64,000 nt of DNA, taken from Oscillospiraceae bacterium (lineage in GTDB: Bacteria > Bacillota > Clostridia > Oscillospirales > Acutalibacteraceae). This document shows positions 35,674-43,652 of this stretch, piece after piece. Both the position numbers and the translations under genes were made by a program. The notes beneath the pieces are model-generated. The model was not told the DNA's origin. It did not search any database and saw only the letters and a list, made by a program, of their open reading frames with translations. The number at the start of each line of letters is the position of its first letter. Within the stretch, counting starts at the first letter, position 1. Where the stretch lies: assembly GCA_015066345.1 (NCBI GenBank), contig SVOQ01000008.1, positions 29,788-93,787 on the forward strand, read 5' to 3'.

Positions 35674-36852
35674 TCACCTTAATTTTTCCAATTCGTCACA
35701 AAGCCTTTTTACAAAATCCGCTTTTTGAAAATTTTCTTCATAATATTTACGGGCATTTTCACCCAACTGAACTTTATCAGAAAGCATAAATTCTTTTATG
35801 CACTCAACAAGTCCGTCAACATCTTCCGCTTTGGCACAGAAACCGCAATTTGCTTCTTTAATAATTTCCGCCGCCTCACCGTTTACCGCACCTATAATGG
35901 GTTTACCCGCCGCCATATAGGTCTGGATTTTACCGGGGAACGACATTGAAAGCACAGGGTTGTCGGAAAGTGTAACAACAAGTCCGTCACTTTCGGCATA
36001 TTTACGGGCGACTTCGTCAAGTGGGACTCTGCCGTGGAAAAATACATTTTTAAGCCTGAGATTATTTCGGGCTAAATCCTCAAAAGCAGAAAGCCCCGAG
36101 CCGTCACCGTAAAAATGAAATTTGATTTTTTCGTTTTGTAGGTTTTCGGCGGCATAAAGTATTGTTTCAATACTTTGGGTTGTACCGATATTTCCTGCAA
36201 AGACCAAATCGGTAGTACCGTCATCTGCATTGGAGTGGGGAACGAAAACATCCTCTGCGTATTGGGGCAGATAATCTATTGCTTCGCCATTAATTTTGAA
36301 CATTTCGTCAAAATATCGTTCAAACATTTTTGATGAAACAAGTATTTTATCCGCAGATTTATAAATTTTCTGAGATTTTCTTTTGTAATAATTATAAATC
36401 AAACCGCCTTTTTTTACTCCGCCGATTGTCAGACTGTCGGGCCATAAATCAAGGCAATAAAGAAGTAATTTTTTGTTGTGTTTTTTCTTGTACTTTATTG
36501 CAGCATTAGTCATAAGTACGGGTGACAACTGATAAACAAAAACCACGTCATAGTCTTTTTTTATTTTTGAAACGTAACGTGTTGAGGCTAAGGAATAGGC
36601 ATAATAGTTAATTGTACGCCAGATAAAGCCTTTTTTTCTGCCAACAGTGAAAACACGGTGCACATTGACCCCGTTTATTATTTCATCCTCGTGTTCACCG
36701 TTTTTGTAGCCGTCGTAAATTTCGCCCATTGGGTAATTGGGGAAAGATGTAACAACATCGACCTCGTGACCCTCCGCCACCAAGGCTTCGCATACATCAT
36801 GAACCTTGAAGGGTTCGGGATAATAATATTGGCATATAACTAAAATTTTCAC
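35674..36852 (-). CDS. glycosyltransferase family 4, WbuB/CapL-like
   Basis: 392 residues. 'VICQYYYPEPFKVHDVCEALVAEGHEVDVVT' and 'SFPNYPMGEIYDGYKN' near the N-terminus are characteristic of WbuB-type transferases, several of which are linked to L-FucNAc. The C-terminal domain has 'VFAGNIGTTQSIETIL', 'FYGDGSGLSAFEDLA' and the donor motif 'FPGKIQTYMAAGKPIIGAVNGEAAEII'. Since this locus makes UDP-L-FucNAc, a role in FucNAc transfer is a reasonable inference. It starts with GTG after GGAGGG. Confidence 0.87.
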   Translation of the reverse strand: MKILVICQYYYPEPFKVHDVCEALVAEGHEVDVVTSFPNYPMGEIYDGYKNGEHEDEIINGVNVHRVFTVGRKKGFIWRTINYYAYSLASTRYVSKIKKDYDVVFVYQLSPVLMTNAAIKYKKKHNKKLLLYCLDLWPDSLTIGGVKKGGLIYNYYKRKSQKIYKSADKILVSSKMFERYFDEMFKINGEAIDYLPQYAEDVFVPHSNADDGTTDLVFAGNIGTTQSIETILYAAENLQNEKIKFHFYGDGSGLSAFEDLARNNLRLKNVFFHGRVPLDEVARKYAESDGLVVTLSDNPVLSMSFPGKIQTYMAAGKPIIGAVNGEAAEIIKEANCGFCAKAEDVDGLVECIKEFMLSDKVQLGENARKYYEENFQKADFVKRLCDELEKLR

Positions 36853-36885
36853 ACCCGACCCTCCTCGGTTAAAATTTTTCTGAAA

Positions 36886-38859
36886 TTATGCGTGAACTTC
36901 TTCTTTTTCCTCTTCTTTTACTTCAACTTCGTCTTTGAAAGCAACGTTCTGAGGATTGAATGTGGGAACAAGTTCTTTAACTATGTCAACAATCTCTCTG
37001 CCTGTTGCACCTTCCATAATTTCACGCATATAATCGATTCTCTTGAAAAGTCTCTCGGAATCGAATTCCATAGGTCTTGCTATGTAAATAAGATTGTTCT
37101 GAGTTTTCTGTATACCTTCTTCGCTGATAAGAAGCTCCTCATAAAGCTTTTCGCCATCGCGAAGACCTGTATATTTAATTTCAATATCCTCACCCGGTAC
37201 ATGACCTGAAAGTCTTATAAGGTTCTCGGCAAGTTCGCGGATTTTAACGGGTGAACCCATATCAAGAATGAAGATTTCACCACCGTTAGCGTAAGCACCC
37301 GCCTGAAGAACAAGTGAAACTGCCTCGGGAATAAGCATAAAGTAACGGATAATGTCAGGGTGAGTAACGGTAACAGGACCGCCTTTTTCAATCTGCTCTT
37401 TGAAAAGAGGAATAACACTACCATTTGAACCTAAAACATTACCGAAACGAACCGCAACATACTCAGTTTTAGAATTCTTGTTAAATGACTGAACAATCAT
37501 TTCGCAAATACGCTTTGTTGCACCCATAACGTTTGTGGGGTTAACCGCCTTGTCCGTTGAAATCATAACGAAACGTTTAACCCCGTATTTGTCAGCGGTT
37601 TTTGCAAGGTTAAATGTACCGAAAACATTGTTCTTAACAGCTTCCTTGGGGCTATCCTCCATAAGAGGAACGTGCTTATGAGCCGCTGCGTGGTAAACAA
37701 AGTCGGGTTTATATTCTTCAAAAATTTCGCAAAGCCGTTTTTCATCACGGATTGAACCGATAAGCACCTTAAGGTCAACCTCAGGATGATTTCTGCGGAT
37801 TTCCTGTTGAATTTCGTAAGCACCGTTTTCTGCAATATCAAAAATGATAATTGTTTTTGCAACGCCACTTGCGGCAACCTGACGGACAAGCTCGCTACCG
37901 ATTGAACCGCCACCACCTGAAACGAAAACAGTCTGGTCTTTAAGAAGTTCAAAAACTTTAGTGAGGTCGGGTTTAATCTGGTCCCTGCCTAAAAGGTCGG
38001 TATAGTCAACTTTACGTAGTTTTGCACTGAGGCTTTCATTCTTCTGAACGGTTGTGATTGACGGAACGGTTTTGAGCAAACAACCCGTTTCGCTACAAAG
38101 CTTAAGAAGTGCTTTTCTGTTCTCTTTGTCCGCAGAGTTTGCCGCAAAGAAGATTTCATCAATATCCTGCTCTTTTGCAACTTTTATAATTACATCTCTG
38201 CCACCGTAGATTTTTATGCCGTTAAGGTATCCGCCCTGTTTGCGTTTGTTGTCATCAATAAGTGCTACAACTTTATATCTGTTTTCATAAGTTGTGCTGC
38301 TACGGAATTCCTCAATAAGTCGCATTGCAGTACCGCCTGCACCGATAATCATAACGTTTTTCTTTTTACCCTCATACTTATTGATTTCTTTTTTCTGAAG
38401 GTATGCTCTCCAAGAGCGATAACCTAAAAGTACAAATACACGTGAAAACATAACCGAGAACGCAAACAAACAGGAATAAATAAACATCCATGTGAAAAAA
38501 GAACGTGTTTGCTTCGGTCCTTCTGTGGGGATACCCCAGATATAGAAAAAGGGAATAACTGTTACAATTTTTGAAAGTATAAATGCTTCGGCAGTTTTAA
38601 CATAGTCGGTAATAACCATATACTGCCACATTCTGTTATACACTTTGAAAATAATAAAGAATAGTGCAGTAGAAATTAAATCAACTGCCATAATGAAGAT
38701 TATGTTATTATCGAACCAATCTTTTAGCAAAGTGGTAGCATCGAATTTTAAAATCATTGCTAACCAACAGGAAATGCCCATACCCAAAATGTCGGCAAGG
38801 ATAAGCAGAATCCTCATATGTTTTTTTACAAAAGTCATTGTGTTTTCGAACAACCTCAA
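36886..38859 (-). CDS. membrane-bound nucleotide-sugar 4,6-dehydratase, CapD/WbpM type
   Basis: About 657 residues. Four membrane helices (about 15-135), a first Rossmann-like domain ('NVMIIGAGGTAMRLI', near 170), then the catalytic SDR domain ('VFVSGGGGSIGSELVRQ' near 310; 'ISTDKAVNPTNVMGATK' with Met-x3-Lys). It dehydrates UDP-GlcNAc to UDP-4-keto-6-deoxy-GlcNAc; CapD in S. aureus feeds D-FucNAc synthesis. I use TTG at 38859, eight bases after AGAGG; TTG at 38865 (too close) and ATG at 38832-38838 (no site) are alternatives. The ~270 base gap upstream has no gene on this strand and includes the divergent PI-PLC promoter. Confidence 0.88.
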   Translation of the reverse strand: MRLFENTMTFVKKHMRILLILADILGMGISCWLAMILKFDATTLLKDWFDNNIIFIMAVDLISTALFFIIFKVYNRMWQYMVITDYVKTAEAFILSKIVTVIPFFYIWGIPTEGPKQTRSFFTWMFIYSCLFAFSVMFSRVFVLLGYRSWRAYLQKKEINKYEGKKKNVMIIGAGGTAMRLIEEFRSSTTYENRYKVVALIDDNKRKQGGYLNGIKIYGGRDVIIKVAKEQDIDEIFFAANSADKENRKALLKLCSETGCLLKTVPSITTVQKNESLSAKLRKVDYTDLLGRDQIKPDLTKVFELLKDQTVFVSGGGGSIGSELVRQVAASGVAKTIIIFDIAENGAYEIQQEIRRNHPEVDLKVLIGSIRDEKRLCEIFEEYKPDFVYHAAAHKHVPLMEDSPKEAVKNNVFGTFNLAKTADKYGVKRFVMISTDKAVNPTNVMGATKRICEMIVQSFNKNSKTEYVAVRFGNVLGSNGSVIPLFKEQIEKGGPVTVTHPDIIRYFMLIPEAVSLVLQAGAYANGGEIFILDMGSPVKIRELAENLIRLSGHVPGEDIEIKYTGLRDGEKLYEELLISEEGIQKTQNNLIYIARPMEFDSERLFKRIDYMREIMEGATGREIVDIVKELVPTFNPQNVAFKDEVEVKEEEKEEVHA

Positions 38860-39066
38860 AACCAAAACCTCTTTTCTTTTTTAGCGGTATAATCCGCCTT
38901 CTTGTATCGTACTTAAAACAAGGCACAATACAACAATTATACATAGTACAGTTTACCACTTCTTAATGTGTTTTGCAATATAGTACACCATTAAAATTAC
39001 ACAAAATTTTTGCTATATATATGTTTTATATAACAATATATGGAAAAATAATGTCAAAAAAGAAAC

Positions 39067-39095
39067 TTGTATAAAGATATTGGTTGTGCTACAAT
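39067..39095 (+). promoter_or_regulatory. sigma-A-type promoter of the PI-PLC-like gene
   Basis: TTGTAT (39067-39072), 17 base spacer, TACAAT (39090-39095). An in-frame ATG at 39084 lies inside this promoter, which rules it out as the start codon. Confidence 0.7.
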
Positions 39096-39125
39096 AAATT
39101 TACAGATATACTGAGAGGTGATATT

Positions 39126-40007
39126 TTGAACAACTGGATGAAAAATTTAGCCGATGAAATTAAGATAAGTGAAATTAATCTTCCCGGCACTCATAACTCC
39201 TGCACAAAGAAAGTCCAATTCAGTTATCTTTCAAAATGTCACGACCTGAGTATTTACGAGCAACTCAGTATAGGTGTGCGTTATCTTGATGTACGCGTTG
39301 AAATTTTTTCAGACAAATTAAAAACTGTGCATGGTATAACTGACTGTTACACTACGCACGGTAAAAAGGAAAAACTTTTATTGGATTATGTTTTAGATGA
39401 CTGTAAAAATTTCCTTAAAGAAAATCCGTCTGAAACAATAGTCCTTTGCTTAAAAAGAGATGACGGTCCTTCATCGGAAGAAACCTTTGATTTGTTTTAT
39501 AATAATTATCTCAAAAATGAGCCTTTGTGGTTTACGGAAAACAGAATTCCCGTTTTAGGCGAAGTCAGAGGGAAAATGGTACTTTTCAACAGATGTCACG
39601 TGGATTTTAAAAACGAAAAATATACCGACCGAAACACAGGTCTCAGGCTTTCAAACTGGCCCGATTTACCCAAAAATGCTGAAAAATATTTATGTTCTGC
39701 TCCTATTTATAACAAGGACGAAACCTTCACTGAAACCTATTATCTTCAGGATATGTACAAGCTTTCTCCAAAAGAAAAATGGCACAAAGCAGTTCATCCG
39801 CTGGTAAAAAATCCTCCACAGGAAAAAGGGTTGTTTTTAAACTATTTCTCCGCCGCAAATTTCATATTAAGCCCCCGTATTTACGCAAAATATATTTTAA
39901 AAAACTACCGGAAAATACCCTTACAAAAACACAAAAAATACGGTTGGTTAATATTTGATTTTCCTACCAAAAAACTTTGTCAAAATGTAATTTCAACTAA
40001 CTTTTAA
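39126..40007 (+). CDS. phosphatidylinositol-specific phospholipase C-like (PLC-X) protein
   Basis: 293 residues. The X-box is clear: 'INLPGTHNS' with His23, 'LSIGVRYLDVRVEI' with Asp55 and Arg57, and 'KTVHG' with His69, which fit the general acid/base pair of bacterial PI-PLC. There is no signal peptide or lipobox, so it appears cytosolic or exported by another route. Bacterial PI-PLCs cleave phosphatidylinositol or related glycolipids to a cyclic phosphate; the real substrate is unknown. The start is TTG, five bases after GAGGTG. It is the only rightward gene within the capsule locus and has its own promoter and terminator. Confidence 0.82.
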   Translation: MNNWMKNLADEIKISEINLPGTHNSCTKKVQFSYLSKCHDLSIYEQLSIGVRYLDVRVEIFSDKLKTVHGITDCYTTHGKKEKLLLDYVLDDCKNFLKENPSETIVLCLKRDDGPSSEETFDLFYNNYLKNEPLWFTENRIPVLGEVRGKMVLFNRCHVDFKNEKYTDRNTGLRLSNWPDLPKNAEKYLCSAPIYNKDETFTETYYLQDMYKLSPKEKWHKAVHPLVKNPPQEKGLFLNYFSAANFILSPRIYAKYILKNYRKIPLQKHKKYGWLIFDFPTKKLCQNVISTNF

Positions 40008-40010
40008 CAT

Positions 40011-40042
40011 AAAAAATGCAGGATAAAAATCCTGCATTTTTT
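40011..40042. terminator. bidirectional intrinsic terminator
   Basis: AAAAAATGCAGGAT/ATCCTGCATTTTTT, perfect 14 bp stem with AAAA loop, between the convergent PI-PLC and nucleotidyltransferase genes. It has T runs on both strands, so it should stop both transcripts. Confidence 0.88.
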
Positions 40043-40044
40043 CA

Positions 40045-41205
40045 TTATAAACCTATCTTATTAAACAAATTATCAATTTTTTGTATATTTTCTTCGGATA
40101 TATTTTTGATTATTTCATATCGGTCTTTACTGTGTTTTTTATCCCCTTTTAATATGAATTTTACCCATCTTACCACCTGAAAAAACGGTAAAAGCACAGA
40201 GTGTTTTTTTAATGTCGGATACTCATATTCCAACTCTCGGCGTGTCACAAAAACACGTGAAAAAATGTATCGGATTTTACCTCCTACGCGTCGTTTCTTA
40301 AGCAAAAGAAGTTGACTTTCCGTGCCGTAAACACCACCTGAAAGAATGAATTCTTCCATAGCCAAAGTTACTTCATCGTGAGGTTTTCCCGAAAACCATA
40401 CTTCACTTAAACTTCTTAAGGCGAAATCAAATCTCTCTAAACCGCTTTGCTTTAAAAGTCGTTTTATCTCGTGATTATCATAGTTTTTTGTATTTTGTAA
40501 AATATGTAAATCCAAAATAGGTTTTATACCGCAACCACCCATAGAAAAATGCTTTGCCGTGTGAGCAATATGATAAAAATAAAAGAAATTATCATCCAAG
40601 GCATATTGATGTTTCCAACCATCTTTAACCTTGGCATATTTCCACACGTCACTGAGCATTTGTCCTATCACTTCCCCCTCATTTATCTCGGAAAGTGAAA
40701 AATGCAGTTCAATTATTACTCCCTCACCATAAGTGTACGTAACATCGTGGGAGCTTTCGTGAGTTTTCAAAAACCCCATTTTTATAAGAAGTTCTTCCGC
40801 TCTTTTTAAATCTGCTTCCTTTACTAAAATATCCGCGTCACTGCTTGTACGAAGCCAAGGCTTAGCATACAAAGAACGTATGATTGAGCCCTTCAAAGGC
40901 ATAAAATCAATGAGATTTTCCTCAAAATTCTTGCAAATTCTTTCAAACTCGAATTCAATTTTTTCATATCTGTAAATTGCCTCTAAAACGAATGAACGGT
41001 ATTTTGTGGCAATTTCATCATTTTCTAAAACACCGTTTTCGTCAAGCACATCACCTAACAGATGCACTAAATCATGATGATATGCGAGGGTGAACATACC
41101 GGGAAGCATTTCTTTTTTGACAGACCCCAACAAGTCCGTCCCGGGATTCGTACCCGTGGCGGAACATCGCATTAATTCCATCATAATCAGGTTGGTGTTT
41201 TTCAT
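40045..41205 (-). CDS. nucleotidyltransferase family protein of the peptide cassette
   Basis: 386 residues resembling the uncharacterised nucleotidyltransferase (NTP_transf_5) family. 'FMPLKGSIIRSLY' and 'RTSSDADILVKEADL' give a pol-beta-like Gly-Ser plus Asp123-x-Asp125 metal site, and 'IIELHFSLSE' adds a likely third acidic residue. Members accompany HPr-kinase-like proteins in lasso-peptide loci such as paeninodin and in other RiPP loci, where they may modify a phosphorylated or carboxyl end of the peptide. It lies 46 bases after the kinase gene, beyond a terminator-like hairpin, so it may be made at a lower level. GAGGAAG precedes the ATG. Confidence 0.75.
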   Translation of the reverse strand: MKNTNLIMMELMRCSATGTNPGTDLLGSVKKEMLPGMFTLAYHHDLVHLLGDVLDENGVLENDEIATKYRSFVLEAIYRYEKIEFEFERICKNFEENLIDFMPLKGSIIRSLYAKPWLRTSSDADILVKEADLKRAEELLIKMGFLKTHESSHDVTYTYGEGVIIELHFSLSEINEGEVIGQMLSDVWKYAKVKDGWKHQYALDDNFFYFYHIAHTAKHFSMGGCGIKPILDLHILQNTKNYDNHEIKRLLKQSGLERFDFALRSLSEVWFSGKPHDEVTLAMEEFILSGGVYGTESQLLLLKKRRVGGKIRYIFSRVFVTRRELEYEYPTLKKHSVLLPFFQVVRWVKFILKGDKKHSKDRYEIIKNISEENIQKIDNLFNKIGL

Positions 41206-41218
41206 TACTTCCTCTTTT

Positions 41219-41253
41219 AAAAAAGCCGATGCCGTTCATTCGGCATTCGGCTT
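41219..41253 (-). terminator. terminator-like hairpin between kinase and nucleotidyltransferase genes
   Basis: On the minus strand AAGCCGAATGCCG pairs with CGGCATCGGCTT (one bulge), followed by TTTTTT. It starts at the kinase stop codon, and the nucleotidyltransferase ribosome binding site follows at once, so it likely attenuates rather than ends the operon. Confidence 0.65.
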
Positions 41254-42040
41254 AGTCTTTTGTATTAAAAATAGTTTCTTTTGTAAGCTTCACCGCATCT
41301 TCGTCGGGTCGGCACTCAAGAAGCCATACAGGAGTTTTTTCAAGAATTATATTGAAAGTATCTATGGCTTTAAGTAAATTGTCCTCATCCCAATGGGGTA
41401 AAAATACGTGGGGCATAAAAAATTCTATACACTCAAGTGTATTTAATTTTTTAATTGCGTTTTCCTTGGACTGTTTAAGTACCACAACACCTTTAAGCGG
41501 TGCCTTTTTATTAAGACAGTATTCGGACGAGCCCTTCCAAGGTGAGCCGAATGCGAAAACTTCTCCGTTTATTACCCGTAAAAAAACCTTATCGCCATTA
41601 ACGGGCTCTGAATTGAGATATTCATTCCATAATCTCGCCTGAGTAGTCTTACCCACACCCGAGTAACCGGTAAAAACCACACCGCTACCCTGATAATCAA
41701 CAAATGAACCGTGTAAAAATATAGTATTAAACTCCGCAAATCGCGAACAAATAGCCGCTAAAGGAAGTGAATAATCCTCATCTGCGTAGTTTTCACAATA
41801 AACGGTAACTTCCGACCAATCGTCATTTGCACAAAGAAGCTCGGCTGACGAGCCGTAACGTTGAAGTATATGGTCAACGGGAACATCCGTGTACTGTATA
41901 CCGTGACGCTCACTCATATTTCTTTTATGAGTGAATTTCATTATGGGGTCTCTCGTGCTGTTAAAATCAGCAAATATTTCTGTAAATCCCTTATCTTCAA
42001 AGCCCCAATCCACAAGCAAATCGGCTATTTTAATCATCAT
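41252..42040 (-). CDS. HPr-kinase-like P-loop protein of the peptide cassette
   Basis: 262 residues. 'FLHGSFVDYQGSGVVFTGYSG' leads into the Walker A 'GYSGVGKTTQ' (125-134), then Asp150 in 'NGDKVFL', as in the HPrK C-terminal fold; the N-terminal HPrK domain is absent. In paeninodin-type RiPP loci such a kinase phosphorylates the precursor C-terminus. Here it directly follows the candidate precursor: the precursor stop and this ATG share ATGA (42040-42037), with no separate ribosome binding site, which implies translational coupling. A longer frame from 42058 would overlap the precursor more and is less likely. Confidence 0.8.
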   Translation of the reverse strand: MMIKIADLLVDWGFEDKGFTEIFADFNSTRDPIMKFTHKRNMSERHGIQYTDVPVDHILQRYGSSAELLCANDDWSEVTVYCENYADEDYSLPLAAICSRFAEFNTIFLHGSFVDYQGSGVVFTGYSGVGKTTQARLWNEYLNSEPVNGDKVFLRVINGEVFAFGSPWKGSSEYCLNKKAPLKGVVVLKQSKENAIKKLNTLECIEFFMPHVFLPHWDEDNLLKAIDTFNIILEKTPVWLLECRPDEDAVKLTKETIFNTKD

Positions 42041-42321
42041 TTGGATGCACCAATGCAATTCTGCAAAATCAAGGGCTTATTCATACCGTGAAGCTCCATA
42101 AAGTAGTCAATCCACGTACCGTTTACAACACCAACGGGTGCTTCAAAAGCCCCCTGATAATAATCTCGGCAAGGGCTTGCGCTATGTGTAAAGTAAATAT
42201 TTACCGAACCGCTGATATGGTCACCGCCGCTTGAAACGTCACCACCGGAGCCTGTTGCAATTTTTTCGCTTAAATTAATCTGAAAGAGTGTGCTCTGGGG
42301 CGCAATATATTCTTTTTTCAT
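42037..42321 (-). CDS. candidate RiPP precursor peptide (94 aa)
   Basis: 94 residues, not recognised as an enzyme. The N-terminal ~25 residues ('MKKEYIAPQSTLFQINLSEK' then Ile-Ala-Thr-Gly) look like leaders of Clostridial and Bacteroidetes modified peptides: Lys-rich start, beta-strand-like middle, and a Gly-rich junction (Gly24, Gly26-27). The rest holds Gly/Ser-rich repeats, Cys51 and Cys89, and an aromatic segment 'GTWIDYFMELHGMNKP'. It is the only small frame between the radical SAM enzyme and the kinase and overlaps both by ATGA junctions. GAGAGG precedes the ATG. Cleavage and modification sites are not known; a small scaffold role is the alternative. Confidence 0.65.
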   Translation of the reverse strand: MKKEYIAPQSTLFQINLSEKIATGSGGDVSSGGDHISGSVNIYFTHSASPCRDYYQGAFEAPVGVVNGTWIDYFMELHGMNKPLILQNCIGASK

Positions 42322-43376
42322 CGCTCTTGCCTCTCTTTCTTATCGTTATATAAATCATAAAGTCTTTTGGCGGTACGGCAGAAATCAGTGCTTATTTTTT
42401 CTGCATCGCCGCTTTCGGCACATAAAGCACCCGGACATCTTTGACAGAATGCTTTGTATAAACAATTTTCACACTCGGACGGGCTTTTTAATTCGGAGCA
42501 TTTTTTGATTAACTGAGCCCAATCCTCTTTTATATCACCCGAAAACTCAACCGCAGGCTTTGTAACAAATGAACACATCTGCACGTTGCCGTTCCAGGTT
42601 ATCCACATCGCTTTTTTATAGCTTCCGCACCAGGCGAAGGGTGACTCCATATCGGGATATTTGTTTCTTTCAAGCTGTTCCAGAGTGATTTCAGACGAAA
42701 AATCGGCGAAATCAAAGCGGGACGCTGCAATATCCTTTTGGGACCCCCTTGAAGATTTTAACACCGAAACCGTGTGTTGTAAAGGAATTTTTTTATTTTT
42801 AGCGAATTTGTACATATCCTGCAGGTCGCAGGCATTCTCTTTTACAATTGTTGCAGTAAGTCTGCAGGGTACTTTTTCGTTTAAAAGTAAAGCTATTGCC
42901 TTAGCCGTTGCGGTAAAGCCCTCCCTGACGCCGCAGGTTCTGTAATAGGTTTCATCACTTGTGCCGTAAAGAGTCATTTTTACCGAGTAAGGCATACCGT
43001 ACTCTCGGAATTTTTCAATTACATTTTCATCAATCAATGAGCCGTTTGTAAGCAGGGTTATTAAAAAGCCCATTTTATTAAGCTCTGAGTAAAGCTCCCA
43101 GAATTCAGGATAAACGAATATTTCGCCACCTGTAAGAGAAATGTATAGCGTACCCATTTCCTTTAGTTGACGTGCAATATCCAACCACTTTTGTGCATTT
43201 AATATTTCGCCCTGCTTTTGTGCCTGCTCCTTAGTCAGCTTAACGTAACACATTACGCAGTCGAAATTACAAAAAGGCGTTAACTCCAACGTCACCTCAA
43301 GGGGTACGGCATTATTTTTAGCCCAGTACGAAAGCTCAATTGCACCAAAGGGACTCAATCCCCCACAATCATTCAT
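42318..43376 (-). CDS. radical SAM/SPASM peptide-modifying enzyme
   Basis: 352 residues. The [4Fe-4S]-SAM motif is CX3CX2C at Cys36, Cys40 and Cys43 ('TPFCNFDCVMCYV'), followed by the Gly-rich 'SLTGGEIFVYPEF'. The C-terminus carries a SPASM/twitch-type Cys set ('CENCLYKAFCQRCPG' and later cysteines, about residues 302-333) for auxiliary clusters, usual in enzymes that alter RiPP precursors. There is no fused RRE domain; the PqqD-like protein encoded just upstream would present the peptide. Stop/start ATGA overlaps join it to the PqqD gene and to the precursor gene. The likely reaction is a C-C, C-S or C-O crosslink or epimerisation, not determined. Confidence 0.87.
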   Translation of the reverse strand: MNDCGGLSPFGAIELSYWAKNNAVPLEVTLELTPFCNFDCVMCYVKLTKEQAQKQGEILNAQKWLDIARQLKEMGTLYISLTGGEIFVYPEFWELYSELNKMGFLITLLTNGSLIDENVIEKFREYGMPYSVKMTLYGTSDETYYRTCGVREGFTATAKAIALLLNEKVPCRLTATIVKENACDLQDMYKFAKNKKIPLQHTVSVLKSSRGSQKDIAASRFDFADFSSEITLEQLERNKYPDMESPFAWCGSYKKAMWITWNGNVQMCSFVTKPAVEFSGDIKEDWAQLIKKCSELKSPSECENCLYKAFCQRCPGALCAESGDAEKISTDFCRTAKRLYDLYNDKKERQER

Positions 43377-43642
43377 TCCAATGCTCCCTGCTCTTTAAGT
43401 CCTTCAAGGAATTTTTTCACATCTTCGGTTGCTACTTCCTCCGACACTTCGTAAGTATCGGTGATAATTTTAACAAGAGCTTCTTCTTCCGCTCCGTCTG
43501 TAAGAGCGTTCCATAAAAGCTCCGCACTTTCCGTAAGGGCAATCATACCGTGTATTTCCGAAGTCTGTTTACCTACGGGAACTGCCATAATCTGCATCCC
43601 TATTCTACGGACCACAAAACCATCTTTTAGCTTATACGTCAT
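43373..43642 (-). CDS. PqqD-like RiPP recognition protein
   Basis: 89 residues with the PqqD fold pattern: 'KDGFVVRRIGMQIMAVPVG', 'MIALTESAELLWNALTDG' and a helical end 'VKKFLEGLKEQGAL'. PqqD family proteins bind leader peptides through a winged-helix edge strand and hand them to radical SAM or other enzymes. AAAGAGG points to the ATG at 43642; the frame is open to 43660, inside the preceding ABC gene. The stop overlaps the radical SAM start (ATGA). Confidence 0.85.
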   Translation of the reverse strand: MTYKLKDGFVVRRIGMQIMAVPVGKQTSEIHGMIALTESAELLWNALTDGAEEEALVKIITDTYEVSEEVATEDVKKFLEGLKEQGALE

Positions 43643-43652
43643 AAATACCTCT

